From NCBI RefSeq assembly GCF_013761005.1, contig NZ_JACDUS010000004.1:303390-367389 (forward strand): DNA of 64,000 nt, read 5' to 3'. Below are positions 8,996 through 18,464 of this stretch, piece after piece. Position 1 is the stretch's first letter; the number at the start of each line of letters is the position of its first letter. This stretch comes from Desulfosalsimonas propionicica. Lineage in GTDB: Bacteria; Desulfobacterota; Desulfobacteria; Desulfobacterales; Desulfosalsimonadaceae. The notes beneath the pieces were generated by a model, which saw only the letters and a program-made list of their open reading frames with translations, made no database searches and was not told where the DNA came from. Made by a program: the position numbers and the translations under genes.

Positions 8996-10074
8996 TGACG
9001 ATTGCCGTTGCCGTAAGCGGCGGCATCGATTCCCTGGTGGCCGCCCATCTGGTGAAAAAAGAGCACGGATCGGTTTTCGGCATTCATTTCCAGACCGGAT
9101 ATGAAGAAAAACAACATCTGCACACCGACAATTCTCCTGCCTCCGGAAGCCGGGGGCGGGAGAATTACGCCAGCCGTCTGCAAGCCCTTATGGGCAGCCT
9201 GGATATCCCGCTGAAAATCATCGACTGCCGCCGGGAATTTGAAAACCGCATCGTGGATTATTTTCTCCGTTCCTATGCGTCCGGCCGCACCCCCAATCCC
9301 TGTGTGCGATGCAACCGGGACATCAAGTTCGGCATTGCCTTAAAAACGGCAGCTCGAATGGGCGCAACCCATCTGGCCACGGGTCACTATGCCCGCATCC
9401 GGAACACCAGTGACCAATGCAAGCTTTTACAGGGCCGGGACCGGCAAAAAGACCAGTCCTATTTCCTTTCCATGCTGCGGCCGCATCAACTATCCTGCGC
9501 CCTGTTTCCCCTGGGAGAAATGAATAAGGATCAGGTCCGTGAAATTGCCCGTCAAAACGGTTTACAGCCCCTTTCCGGCCGGGAAAGCCAGGATATCTGC
9601 TTTGTCCGGAACCGTCATTATGCAGATTTTCTTGAATCCAAAAAAGGACGGATTTTTCCCCCCGGGCCGATCGTGGATACCCAGAATAAGCGCATCGGCA
9701 CCCATAAGGGACTGCATCGCTACACCATCGGCCAGCGCCGGGGCATTGACTGCCCGGCTCAATCCCCCTATTATGTCATTGATATCGATCCTGCAGCCAA
9801 TCGACTGGTTGTGGGATATAAAAATTCATTGTATAAGGAAACATGCTTTATCCAACAGGTCAACTGGCTGGTCAGCAAGCCCCATGGCCCGATAGAAGTC
9901 AGGGCCCGGATCCGGTACCGCCATGCCGGGGCGGAAGCAGAACTCTACCCGTTGGAAAACAACCGGGCGGAAATGCGGTTTCAAAACCCCCAGAAAGCCA
10001 TCACCCCCGGTCAGGCGGCCGTATGCTACCGGAATGAAAGGGTTGTGGCCGCCGGCTGGATTGAGGGCAAATAA
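8995..10074 (+). CDS. mnmA: tRNA-specific 2-thiouridylase MnmA
   Basis: MnmA places sulfur on C2 of the wobble uridine (U34) of tRNAs for Glu, Gln and Lys. The PP-loop SGGIDS is at residues 8-13. The catalytic pair is visible: C103 in NPCVRCN activates and C202 in DICFV accepts the persulfide. GHYAR and KDQSYFLSM are further family motifs. The length (359) is normal. It begins one base inside the stop of the ATPase gene and is followed six bases later by mtaB, so a tRNA-modification operon is evident. Near residues 40-57 it has a looser insert than usual, which may be a lineage feature. Confidence 0.95.
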   Translation: MTIAVAVSGGIDSLVAAHLVKKEHGSVFGIHFQTGYEEKQHLHTDNSPASGSRGRENYASRLQALMGSLDIPLKIIDCRREFENRIVDYFLRSYASGRTPNPCVRCNRDIKFGIALKTAARMGATHLATGHYARIRNTSDQCKLLQGRDRQKDQSYFLSMLRPHQLSCALFPLGEMNKDQVREIARQNGLQPLSGRESQDICFVRNRHYADFLESKKGRIFPPGPIVDTQNKRIGTHKGLHRYTIGQRRGIDCPAQSPYYVIDIDPAANRLVVGYKNSLYKETCFIQQVNWLVSKPHGPIEVRARIRYRHAGAEAELYPLENNRAEMRFQNPQKAITPGQAAVCYRNERVVAAGWIEGK

Positions 10075-10080
10075 AAAACC

Positions 10081-11454
10081 ATGAATAAGCTTCTTAAAAT
10101 CATCACCCTCGGCTGCAAAGTCAACCAGGCCGAGACCGAATCCCTGGCAGCGGGATTTGTACGCCAAAAAAACTGGAAGCTTGCCGGCCCGCAGGAAGAT
10201 GCGGACCTTTGCATAATCAACACATGCGCGGTCACCCAAAAAGCCGCCATGCAGTCCAGGCAGGCCATCCGCAAAGCCGTCCGCGGCCATTCCAATGCTG
10301 TGATTGTTGTCACCGGCTGCTATGCCCAGAATGACCCCAAAGCGCTTGGCGATATCAAAGGCGTGGATTATGTCATCGGTCAGGGCGAAAAGCACCGGAT
10401 CATTGAAATCGGAAGCGCTCTTAAACATTTGGGCACCCCAAAACCGGCGCTTACTTGTTTTAACAGCCCGATAATCCGGCACAGCGATATTTCCGGGCCG
10501 CGCCGTTTTGCGCCCATGCCCGCTCCGGCCGCAGGGGTGTTCCGGACCCGGCCTTTTTTAAAAATCCAGGACGGCTGCAATTCCTTTTGCACCTATTGCA
10601 TTGTCCCCTATACAAGGGGCCGAAGCAGAAGCCTGCCGGCAGATGCTGTGATTTCCGAATTCCGTGCCCTGGCTGATGCCAATTCACCTGAAATTGTCCT
10701 AACCGGCGTGCACATCGGCAAATACGGCCAAGACCTCACCCCGCAAATGGATCTCGCCGGCCTGCTTGTTCTTCTGGATTCCGTTAACGGCGGCCACCGC
10801 ATCCGCCTGTCGTCTGTTGAGCCCGCGGAAATCACCGATACCCTGCTTCAAACAATTTATGAATCAGAAAGAATCTGCCCTCATTTTCACATACCCTTGC
10901 AAAGCGGGGATGCATCGATTCTGCAAAAAATGAAAAGGCCCTATACCCCGCAAGTCTTTGCAGAACGCATTGAAACCATCCATGGCCTTTTTCCGGATGC
11001 CGCAATCGGCGTTGACGTTATCGTGGGATTTCCCGGGGAAGACGATTCCGCCTTTACCCGCACGTTTGAACTCATTGAAGCCCTGCCGGTGACATATCTG
11101 CACGTATTCCCGTTCTCTCCCAGGCCCGGAACCCGGGCGGCCGGGTTTGACAATCCGGTTCCCGCAGCCGTGATCAAACAACGCTGCCAGATGCTGCGGC
11201 GGCTGGGGGAGAAAAAGAAACAGCAATTTTATGAAAAAATGACCGGAAAAACCCTGGATGTGGTCATTGAAATCGAAAATACAGGGCAATCCGGATTGTC
11301 CAGGGGCATCACAGACAACTACATCCCCGTTTACGTGGAAAATGCATGCGGCCTGCAGGGCACCCGCGTGGCCTGTCAAATCAACGGATCCGCTTCAGAC
11401 GAGGCCCTGTGCGGCAAAGCGGTTACCGCCATTCTATCGGAGCAAGCATCATGA
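10081..11454 (+). CDS. mtaB: tRNA t6A37 methylthiotransferase MtaB
   Basis: This radical-SAM enzyme converts N6-threonylcarbamoyladenosine at position 37 to its 2-methylthio form. The N-terminal UPF0004 domain opens with TLGCKVNQAETES, the variant found in MtaB and its archaeal/eukaryal relatives rather than MiaB or RimO. The radical-SAM cluster CNSFCTYC lies near residue 165, followed by the PYTRGRSRS segment seen in this group. A C-terminal TRAM-like region ends the 457-residue protein. It is the third gene of the run that begins at 8273 and shares an ATGA overlap with the MerR-type regulator that follows. Confidence 0.92.
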   Translation: MNKLLKIITLGCKVNQAETESLAAGFVRQKNWKLAGPQEDADLCIINTCAVTQKAAMQSRQAIRKAVRGHSNAVIVVTGCYAQNDPKALGDIKGVDYVIGQGEKHRIIEIGSALKHLGTPKPALTCFNSPIIRHSDISGPRRFAPMPAPAAGVFRTRPFLKIQDGCNSFCTYCIVPYTRGRSRSLPADAVISEFRALADANSPEIVLTGVHIGKYGQDLTPQMDLAGLLVLLDSVNGGHRIRLSSVEPAEITDTLLQTIYESERICPHFHIPLQSGDASILQKMKRPYTPQVFAERIETIHGLFPDAAIGVDVIVGFPGEDDSAFTRTFELIEALPVTYLHVFPFSPRPGTRAAGFDNPVPAAVIKQRCQMLRRLGEKKKQQFYEKMTGKTLDVVIEIENTGQSGLSRGITDNYIPVYVENACGLQGTRVACQINGSASDEALCGKAVTAILSEQAS

Positions 11455-11867
11455 CCCGGATGAAAACCCAGAAAGAAATCACATACTCTATTTCCGAACT
11501 GGCAGAAGAACTGGATATCAGCACGCGGGCCATTCGTTTCTACGAGGAAAAGGGCCTGATCACCCCGGAGCGCACCAAGGGCAACCACCGCATTTACGAC
11601 CGCCGGGACCGGGCAAGGCTGAAACTGATTCTGCGCGGCAAACGGCTGGGCTACTCCCTGGATGAAATCGCGGAAATGATCGGCATGGGCAATTTTGACA
11701 CAGACGAGGAACAGCAGTTAAAAAAAGCCTATTCCTACGGCAGAAGAAAGCTCAAGGAAATTGAAAGCCGCATGGAGGAACTCGAAATTCTCAAACAGGA
11801 TCTGCTGCGGGTGCAGGAAAAAATCCTAAACCGCTTAAAGCAGCTCAACCTAAAGCCCCCGCGATAA
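11451..11867 (+). CDS. MerR-family transcriptional regulator
   Basis: The ATG at 11451 overlaps the mtaB stop (ATGA) and has GGAGCAAG upstream, so it is preferred over earlier codons in frame. The 138-residue product starts with the winged-helix motif YSISELAEELDISTRAIRFY followed by EEKGLI and GNHRIYD, standard for MerR. A long coiled coil (around 85-130) would form the dimer. No cysteines or known metal-binding tail are present, so a metal or thiol sensor is unlikely. Its sequence recalls the LiuR/PaaR-like group that controls acyl-CoA degradation genes, which fits the neighbouring CoA enzymes, but this is inference. It is convergent with the TetR gene nine bases away. Confidence 0.88.
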   Translation: MTRMKTQKEITYSISELAEELDISTRAIRFYEEKGLITPERTKGNHRIYDRRDRARLKLILRGKRLGYSLDEIAEMIGMGNFDTDEEQQLKKAYSYGRRKLKEIESRMEELEILKQDLLRVQEKILNRLKQLNLKPPR

Positions 11868-11876
11868 AACCAGCTT

Positions 11877-12494
11877 TTATGTAAAGGCGGCCAGATTGAA
11901 AAACTGAAGGGTATCTTTGGCATGCTGGATGTATTGCCGCCGCTCCATACCCAGCATGGGACGGAAAAAATTTTCCCCGGACACAAAATTGTGAATGGCA
12001 TTCATGATATAAAGCACTTTCATGCGGGCTTCCACCGGCACATCCTTGCGGTCCGGGGCAAGCCCCATGGAATAGGCAATATCTGAGAGATACTCCGGCA
12101 CCCGGAAATCCAGAATACTTCCATGGCGTGTTTTCATGAAATACCGGTGAAGGGTCAGGTTGGATATTTCCGGATTTTCAAACAAATAATCCACCATCTG
12201 CTCAATGGCGATATCCAAACGCTGCGCCAGGGGTTTTCCTTTGATGATCGTTTCCACCTCGATAAGCTTGTTTCCCAGCCCGTCATTGATATCCCGGATC
12301 ACGGCTTCGTATAAATCCCCCTTTTCCCCCCAGTGATAATAGAGGGTGGAGATATCAATATCCACGGCCTTTGCGATCATGCGTGTGGTTGTGCCATGAA
12401 ACCCGTATTCGCCGAAAATTTTCCGGGCTGCCTCAAGAATGCGGGCCTTCATGGACTCGGGATTCTGTTTTGCCTTTTCAAGTGATGTTGCCAT
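11877..12494 (-). CDS. TetR/AcrR-family regulator
   Basis: The 205-residue protein has an N-terminal helix-turn-helix of the TetR type (ILEAARKIFGEYGFHGTTTR, then IAKAVDIDISTLYYHW) and an all-helical C-terminal ligand domain with no recognisable specificity. ATG 12494 is chosen because AAGG lies just upstream; an earlier ATG at 12515 is possible. TetR proteins repress until a small ligand, often an acyl-CoA or drug, binds. The divergent neighbour at this end is the CoA-transferase-like gene, 117 bases beyond on the same strand, so it may control that gene or itself. Confidence 0.88.
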   Translation of the reverse strand: MATSLEKAKQNPESMKARILEAARKIFGEYGFHGTTTRMIAKAVDIDISTLYYHWGEKGDLYEAVIRDINDGLGNKLIEVETIIKGKPLAQRLDIAIEQMVDYLFENPEISNLTLHRYFMKTRHGSILDFRVPEYLSDIAYSMGLAPDRKDVPVEARMKVLYIMNAIHNFVSGENFFRPMLGMERRQYIQHAKDTLQFFNLAAFT

Positions 12495-12610
12495 TATAGC
12501 CTTCGCCTGTATCATTGAACAATTGGTGGCACCATTTACAATCCGACTTTTTACGTATGCATCAACAATTCAATATTTTTCAAATACCAACAATAGCCGC
12601 CCGCCCCCGG

Positions 12611-13765
12611 TCAGATCACGCCCCGGCCGGCCAGGTCATCGATTACTGCATCCTTGTAACCAAGCTCTGCAAGCACCTGTCTGGTGTTTTCGCCAAATTC
12701 GGGCGGAAACTGGGAAACACGGGCCGGGGTTTGAGACAACTTGGCCACCGCACCCAGGGCCGTCAGCCGCCGGCCCTGTTGGCTGACCAGTTCCAGCACC
12801 ATATCCCTCTGGGAAAATACCGGATCTGCAAGGGCCTCGGAAAGATCTTTTACCGGCGCCCAGCAAATCTCGGCGCTTTCAAAGGCCTTCTGCCAGTGCA
12901 AAAGGGTTTGGGAGCGAAATTGTTGTTCGAAAAAATCAAGAATTTCCTTCCGGCGTGCGTCATCATACTGCAGCGGGATGTATTCGGGAACCTGGAAAAA
13001 ATCGCACAAATTTTTCCAAAACCGGTTTTCCACCGCACCAATGGAAAGATACCGGCCGTCTGCGGTTTCATAGGTATTGTAGCAGGCATACCTGTGGGAC
13101 AGAAACCAGTTGCCGCGTTCCACGGCCTGACCTGCGGTCTGCTGGATGTTTAGGGCAAGCGAGAGCAGGCTCAGGCACCCGTCTGTCATGGAAATGTCAA
13201 TGTACTGGCCGCTGCCGGTTTTTTCACGGGAAAACAGGGCCATCATGATCCCGATCACCGCATTCATCCCCCCGCCGGCCATGTCCGCGATCTGGATGCC
13301 CGGAATCACCGGCCGGCCATCTGCCTCGCCGATTAAGCCCAGCACGCCGGCCACGCTGAGATAATTGGAATCATGGCCCACAATGCCGGCATAATCCCCG
13401 CTCTGGCCGTAACCGGTAATGGAGCAGTAAACAATAGCCGGGTTGACCGCCCTGACCGATTCATAATCCACTCCCAAACGGGCTGTCACACCGGGGCGGA
13501 AGCCTTCGAGCACCACGTCGGCATCCCGGACCAGTTCAAAAAAAATCTTTTTCCCAGCCTCTGACTTTAAATTCAGGCAAATATGCTCCTTGCCCCGATT
13601 GACCGCATTGTCCGGGAAAAATTCACCTGCAAAGCGTTTGTCTTCAACGACAATAACCCGGGCACCATGATCGGCGAGAATCATGGACGCATAAGGCCCA
13701 GGCAGCAGACGGGACAGATCAATAACGGTAATGCCCTTTAAAGCACCGGTTTTGGCATCTGGCAT
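12611..13765 (-). CDS. CaiB/BaiF family III CoA-transferase or alpha-methylacyl-CoA racemase
   Basis: This 384-residue protein belongs to the family III CoA-transferase fold. The segment GHDSNYLSVAGVLGLIG contains the Asp that is the acyl carrier in CoA-transferases and a proton-handling residue in alpha-methylacyl-CoA racemases. The following ADMAGGGMNAVIGIMMALF pattern, with KTGSGQYIDISMTDG, resembles the racemase branch more than CaiB, so (2R)/(2S)-methylacyl-CoA epimerisation is my first guess. A GGAGG precedes the ATG at 13765 (an upstream start at 13810 lacks one). The racemase role would fit branched-chain acyl-CoA oxidation by the enzymes at 23-29 kb. Confidence 0.85.
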   Translation of the reverse strand: MPDAKTGALKGITVIDLSRLLPGPYASMILADHGARVIVVEDKRFAGEFFPDNAVNRGKEHICLNLKSEAGKKIFFELVRDADVVLEGFRPGVTARLGVDYESVRAVNPAIVYCSITGYGQSGDYAGIVGHDSNYLSVAGVLGLIGEADGRPVIPGIQIADMAGGGMNAVIGIMMALFSREKTGSGQYIDISMTDGCLSLLSLALNIQQTAGQAVERGNWFLSHRYACYNTYETADGRYLSIGAVENRFWKNLCDFFQVPEYIPLQYDDARRKEILDFFEQQFRSQTLLHWQKAFESAEICWAPVKDLSEALADPVFSQRDMVLELVSQQGRRLTALGAVAKLSQTPARVSQFPPEFGENTRQVLAELGYKDAVIDDLAGRGVI

Positions 13766-13924
13766 GGTTTTTCCTCCAAAAGAAAGCTTGCCGGACGGAT
13801 AAAAAATCAATATAATAAAAAAACAGTTTCAATCCAGCGTTTGATTCCATCACTTGATGTATAATTCAGCAAACCCTTTACTGTCAATCACAAATAAATA
13901 TCTTGAAAATATAGAAACTAAAAA

Positions 13925-14464
13925 CTATTTAACAATCCGGGCAAACTCCCGGAACCGGTCATCATTGGCATCCTGCATCAATTCAAAAAGGGCCATCTCG
14001 GTTGTGGAAATCACCGCACCCCGGGCGCGCATTCGCTCAATGGCCATATTGCGGTTCCAGGCGGTCCGGGAGGATATGGCATCAGAGGCCACATGCACCT
14101 GAAAACCCCGGCCCAGCAGCCCGTATACGGTCTGGTGCACGCATATATGGGCTTCAAGACCGCAGATCAGGATTTTGCGGCGGCCGGCCTGCTCCATGAC
14201 CTGGACAAAATAAGGGGTCATGCAGGCATTAAACGTCATTTTTTCCACCATGGAAACATTGGTGAAAAGCGGCTGCAGCGCTTCAATGGTGGGACCGAGA
14301 CCCACGGGATGCTGCTCGGTGACAATAACCGGCAGCTCAAAAAGATTGGCACCGCGAATCAGTTTTTCGACATTGCTCACCACCTTTTGGGAATCCGATA
14401 CGGTCCGGGCCAGTTTTCCCTGGACATCAATGACCACCAGGGCCGTTTGTTGGGCATCGAGCAT
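13925..14464 (-). CDS. Isochorismatase-family cysteine hydrolase (YcaC-like)
   Basis: The compact 179-residue protein has the catalytic triad of the isochorismatase-like hydrolases: D13 in VIDVQ, K75 in VEKMTF and C108 in GLEAHICV. The conserved non-proline cis-peptide region precedes the Cys. YcaC-like members are cytosolic and of unknown substrate, some acting on amides or sulfonamide-like compounds. It stands alone with a 114-base gap before the CoA-transferase-like gene and is divergent from the diguanylate cyclase gene. The exact reaction cannot be read from sequence. Confidence 0.88.
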   Translation of the reverse strand: MLDAQQTALVVIDVQGKLARTVSDSQKVVSNVEKLIRGANLFELPVIVTEQHPVGLGPTIEALQPLFTNVSMVEKMTFNACMTPYFVQVMEQAGRRKILICGLEAHICVHQTVYGLLGRGFQVHVASDAISSRTAWNRNMAIERMRARGAVISTTEMALFELMQDANDDRFREFARIVK

Positions 14465-14497
14465 AACACGCCTCCTTAAATTGTATATGGTTCAGCC

Positions 14498-15604
14498 ATG
14501 ATTGACAACCATACAAAACAAAAACAAACCCTGCGCATGCGGCGCCACGCCATGGCCTTTGCCACCTACCTGGTACCCATGAGCCTGGTGGTGCTGTGCT
14601 GGTCCCAGGGCCTGCTGCCGGAAAAAGTGATCTATCATTTTGCCGCATTCGTGTTTGTCATCAATTTCACCATCCTGTTTCTGATCCGGAAAAACATCAA
14701 CCTGAAATTCCGGGACCCCAGCCTCACTGCCCTGCATATCACGGTGTCCTGCCTTCCCGCCCTGTATGTGATGTATTTTCTGGAACACGGCCATGCCCGG
14801 GCCATATTCATGCTGGTTTTGCTGCTGGCAATAATATACGGAATACTGGAACTCGATACCCGGGGATTTCTCATGGCATGTCTCTGGATCCTGTCTCTTT
14901 ATGTCCTTCTGATTTTCGTCCTTTGGACAAAAAAGCCCGAAGCGCTGAATGCCTCCCTGGAATGGATACAGATCATCGCCTTTGCACTGGTTTTGTTTTC
15001 CATGTCGGTTATCGGCGGATATATCAGCAGCCTCCGGGAAAAACTGCGCCTGCGCAACCAGGAACTGAGCAGTGCAATCGAAAAAATCGACAAGCTGGTC
15101 AATATTGATCCCTTAACAGAAGTCAGCAACCGCCGCCGATTATTCGAGGTGCTCACCCAGGAAACAAACCGCTGCAGCCGGGGGGCAACACCCTTTTCCA
15201 TATGCCTGCTCGACATTGATCATTTCAAGCAGGTCAATGATATTTACGGGCATATGGCAGGAGATGAAATCCTTTGTCACATCGCCTGCAGCATATCCCG
15301 GGACATCCGCAATATCGACGCATTCGGCCGCTACGGCGGGGAGGAGTTTTTGCTGGTGCTGCCCCGGACGCCCATTGCCGGAGCGGCTGTCAAAGCGGAA
15401 AAAATGCGTTCCCAGGTTGCCGGCCTCCGGTTTCCCGACATTTCCGGGGAGCTCGGCGTCACCATATCCATTGGCGTGGCCCTGTACCGGCCAACAGAAG
15501 ATATCGACACCACACTGCTCCGGGCGGACCGGGCCCTGTACGCGGCCAAGGCAAACGGACGCAACCGTGTGGAAACCGAAAAAAATCATACAGCAGTAGC
15601 ATAA
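14498..15604 (+). CDS. Membrane-anchored diguanylate cyclase (GGDEF)
   Basis: The N-terminal half (to about residue 178) has six hydrophobic helices with short loops and no known sensor motif. A short coiled segment then leads to a GGDEF domain. The active-site signature is GGEEF at 280-284, in its functional form, and the inhibitory I-site RNID (271-274) precedes it by the canonical five residues. The enzyme would join two GTP into cyclic di-GMP and be product-inhibited. A PilZ protein (1773-2126) is the only visible possible receptor nearby. The membrane segment may sense an extracellular or membrane cue. Confidence 0.92.
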   Translation: MIDNHTKQKQTLRMRRHAMAFATYLVPMSLVVLCWSQGLLPEKVIYHFAAFVFVINFTILFLIRKNINLKFRDPSLTALHITVSCLPALYVMYFLEHGHARAIFMLVLLLAIIYGILELDTRGFLMACLWILSLYVLLIFVLWTKKPEALNASLEWIQIIAFALVLFSMSVIGGYISSLREKLRLRNQELSSAIEKIDKLVNIDPLTEVSNRRRLFEVLTQETNRCSRGATPFSICLLDIDHFKQVNDIYGHMAGDEILCHIACSISRDIRNIDAFGRYGGEEFLLVLPRTPIAGAAVKAEKMRSQVAGLRFPDISGELGVTISIGVALYRPTEDIDTTLLRADRALYAAKANGRNRVETEKNHTAVA

Positions 15605-15630
15605 AACCCCGGACTTGCAACCCTGAACCG

Positions 15631-17790
15631 CTATTTGACTTTCCCGCCGGTGATGGCCTCGGCCATATGCAGCACTGCAAAGGGCCGTTTCTGCTTTTTT
15701 GCCCCGCCCCGCAGTTGCATCACGCATCCCGGACAATCGGTGACCAGAATGTCGGCCCCGGTTTCGGAGACCGCAGCCAATTTTTTGTCCAGAATCGTGG
15801 CTGAAATTTCCGGAAACTTGAAGGAATACGTCCCCCCCAGCCCGCAGCAGGTCTCTTCCTCGCCATGGGCCGCATATTCATACCCTGCCCTTTCCAGAAG
15901 CCCCCGGGGCGGCTGGCGCACGCCCATGCCCCGGCACAGGTGGCAGGGGGCGTGATAGGCAGCCCTGGTTTTTTCCGCCCGGGCCTCTTGCCCTTGGTCC
16001 TCTCCCAGGCCCATGCGCATGACAAAGGAGCTGAAATCAATTACTTTTTCCGCAAACTGCCGGGCCCTGACCCCGACGCCGGAATGTTTGGCCAAAAGAT
16101 GCGGGTAGTTCTCCTTCATGTGGGATCCGCACGAGGCACAGAAAGTCAAAATATAGTCGTAGTCGCCGGGATCCATATTTCCGATGTTCCAGGCAGCCAG
16201 GTCTGCGGCGGCCTCATGTTCGCCCAGCATATACAGGGGCAGACCGCAGCAGCCCTGCTGACGGACAAAAACCACCTCGATTCTGCCGCCTGCCAGCAGC
16301 TCCAGGCCTGACAAAAGCTGCTCAGGGTATACAAAGTCCTGCAGACATCCGGAAAACAGGGCCACCCGGTATTGCGGCCGGGCCGGTGAAAAAGGGACCG
16401 GATCCCACTGATCCCGGAAGGGTTTTTTGGCCAGGGCCGGCAGGGCCTTAAATTCGTGATCGCGAAAAAAAATCCCGGGCAGATGCCGCATGTAAGGGGT
16501 GTTTCCGGTAACCGGCTTTTGGGCGTATCGGCCGCTTCGCAAAAGCGCGTGAAACAAGGGCCGTCTTTTGAGCACAAACCCGGCCAGGGAACTGAGCACC
16601 GGCTTTTTTCCCCCTTGCTCCACCATGGTGTGCACTTCCCGGATCAGGCGGGGCAGATCAATGCCGGCAACGCACACCTGTTTGCAGGCCTGGCAGTTTA
16701 AGCAGTTTTCAATCAGGTTCTTGTCCTTGTCCCGGCCGTGGAAAAAATAGGTCAGAATCAATCCGATGGCACCGATATAGATGTGCCCATATGCATGCCC
16801 GCCCACCAGGCGGTAGATGGGGCAGACATTGGCGCACGCCCCGCACCGCACGCAGCGAAGGGCCTGGGAGAAAACCGGGTCCTTTGCCAGAGCGCTTCGT
16901 CCGTTGTCCAGAAACACGATATGCATGATTTTTCTGCCAGAACCCGAGGCTGCAGACGGATTGGCACCGGTAATCCAGGTCACATATGAGGTGATGGCCT
17001 GGCCGGTGGCATTTCTGGGCAGACCCTTTAACACCTGAAGGGCTTCAAAGACCGTTGGAATCAGCTTGTCAATACCCACCAGGGCCACGTGCACCCGGGG
17101 CATGGTGGTCACCAGGCGCACGTTTCCCTCGTTGGATACAATGCCCAGGGTACCGGTTTCAGCAATGGCGAAATTGGCGCCCGAAACCCCCATGTCCGCG
17201 CTGACAAAACGCTGGCGCAGCTCCCTGCGGGCCACCTTGACCAGTTTTTCAATGTCTGTGTCCTGCTGCTTTCCGGTCACTTCCGAAAACAGACGGGAAA
17301 CCTCGTTTCTGGAAAGATGAATGGCGGGCATGACCATGTGAGAGGGCCCCTCGCCGCGCAGCTGAATGATCCACTCGCCCAGGTCGGTTTCAATGACCTC
17401 GTAGCCCCGGTTTTCCAGAAAATGGTTCAGCAGGGTTTCCTCTGCGGTCATGGACTTGGATTTAACAATCCGGGAGCAGTTGTTCTCTGCTGCAATCTGC
17501 GAAATGATCTCATTGGCCTCCACATCAGAGCCGGCAAAATGCACCTTTGCCCCGGCGGCCTCGGCCTTTTGGCAAAACTGCCGAAAGAGTTCATCGAGCC
17601 GGGACATGGCTGCATCCTTTGCCGTGCCGATATTTTCTATCAGTCCGTCGCGGTCAATGCCGGCGAAATTGGCATCCCGGCCGTCGCGGTAGGCCACGGC
17701 AAAATTGTCCAGGGCCTTTCGCTGAAATGTATTTCCCAGGGCCTCTGCCAACTGCTTGCGGTATTGCCCCAGATTGTCTGCTGTCTGCAT
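15631..17790 (-). CDS. Fused LutB-LutA L-lactate dehydrogenase iron-sulfur protein
   Basis: Two subunits of the L-lactate oxidase (LutB and LutA in Bacillus, LldF and LldE in Shewanella) are joined in one 719-residue chain. Residues 1-305 form a LUD domain. Two 4Fe-4S clusters follow (C313, C316, C319, C323 and C363, C366, C369, C373). From about 470, two CCG domains appear: GCLQDFVYP with QQGCCG and CASCGSH, and a second with CHLCRG and ETCCGLGG. The complex oxidises L-lactate to pyruvate and passes electrons towards the membrane pool. It is the last gene of the lactate operon. Confidence 0.88.
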   Translation of the reverse strand: MQTADNLGQYRKQLAEALGNTFQRKALDNFAVAYRDGRDANFAGIDRDGLIENIGTAKDAAMSRLDELFRQFCQKAEAAGAKVHFAGSDVEANEIISQIAAENNCSRIVKSKSMTAEETLLNHFLENRGYEVIETDLGEWIIQLRGEGPSHMVMPAIHLSRNEVSRLFSEVTGKQQDTDIEKLVKVARRELRQRFVSADMGVSGANFAIAETGTLGIVSNEGNVRLVTTMPRVHVALVGIDKLIPTVFEALQVLKGLPRNATGQAITSYVTWITGANPSAASGSGRKIMHIVFLDNGRSALAKDPVFSQALRCVRCGACANVCPIYRLVGGHAYGHIYIGAIGLILTYFFHGRDKDKNLIENCLNCQACKQVCVAGIDLPRLIREVHTMVEQGGKKPVLSSLAGFVLKRRPLFHALLRSGRYAQKPVTGNTPYMRHLPGIFFRDHEFKALPALAKKPFRDQWDPVPFSPARPQYRVALFSGCLQDFVYPEQLLSGLELLAGGRIEVVFVRQQGCCGLPLYMLGEHEAAADLAAWNIGNMDPGDYDYILTFCASCGSHMKENYPHLLAKHSGVGVRARQFAEKVIDFSSFVMRMGLGEDQGQEARAEKTRAAYHAPCHLCRGMGVRQPPRGLLERAGYEYAAHGEEETCCGLGGTYSFKFPEISATILDKKLAAVSETGADILVTDCPGCVMQLRGGAKKQKRPFAVLHMAEAITGGKVK

Positions 17791-17801
17791 GAAAATCTCC
17801 C

Positions 17802-18437
17802 TTACGAAGAGGATTGCCCGTCAATGATCAAAACGTGCAGGTCCAGGGGGCCGTGCACGCCAAGGGTAAGGACCCGCTCGATATCGGCTGTGCGGCTGGC
17901 GCCGGTGATAAATGCGGTATAATCGGATTTGGCGAAAAACCCGGATAGCTTGTCAGCGATATCATAAGAATCCGCGTAAATATCGCCGGCATTGAGCACG
18001 GCCACATGCACTTCACTGATCATGGTGGCCAGACGCAGGTCCTCATCCGGACAGTTGATCACCAGGGTACCAGTCTCGGAAATAGCAAAATCGGCAAGGG
18101 TTAACCCCACATCAATGCCGCCGGCATAGGCGGCCAGTCCCCTTTGGATCAGGCCGATGCCGGCCGGCCGGCACAACGATTTCAGAGATTGGGCGTCCCG
18201 GTCTTCAAGATTCGGGGCGGCAATAAGTTTTTCCCACTGCTTTAAACCGCACAACTCCTCGGCCGGGTCAGAAAGCGCGTGCTCGCAGCCCGAAGCCAGA
18301 ATGGCGCAGGCCTGTTTTTGCGCACACACGTCCACGGCATGGGCCAGGGCATCGTCCATTGTGGACACGGTTTTCACGGTGGCCGAAACCGCCCGGGCCT
18401 TTTGTGTAAACTGTGCTGTAACTTCGGATCTGTTCAT
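17802..18437 (-). CDS. lutC: LutC/LldG-type LUD-domain protein of the lactate dehydrogenase
   Basis: A single LUD domain of about 211 residues with the fold segments ISETGTLVINCPDEDLRLAT and VHVAVLNAGDI is visible; the N-terminal part of the domain is shorter than in LutB. In the LutABC/LldEFG system this is the third subunit, needed for L-lactate oxidation. It lies 11 bases before the fused LutB-LutA gene and 27 bases after the GlcF-like gene. As in Desulfovibrio, D- and L-lactate oxidation genes are thus in one operon. Confidence 0.85.
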   Translation of the reverse strand: MNRSEVTAQFTQKARAVSATVKTVSTMDDALAHAVDVCAQKQACAILASGCEHALSDPAEELCGLKQWEKLIAAPNLEDRDAQSLKSLCRPAGIGLIQRGLAAYAGGIDVGLTLADFAISETGTLVINCPDEDLRLATMISEVHVAVLNAGDIYADSYDIADKLSGFFAKSDYTAFITGASRTADIERVLTLGVHGPLDLHVLIIDGQSSS

Positions 18438-18464
18438 GACGGTTTGTCCTTTAGTGAATCAGGG

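Noticed and set aside
17089..17922. Plus-strand frame opposite the LutB-LutA gene
   Set aside because: Antisense of the LUD domain; composition and lack of motifs show it is not coding.
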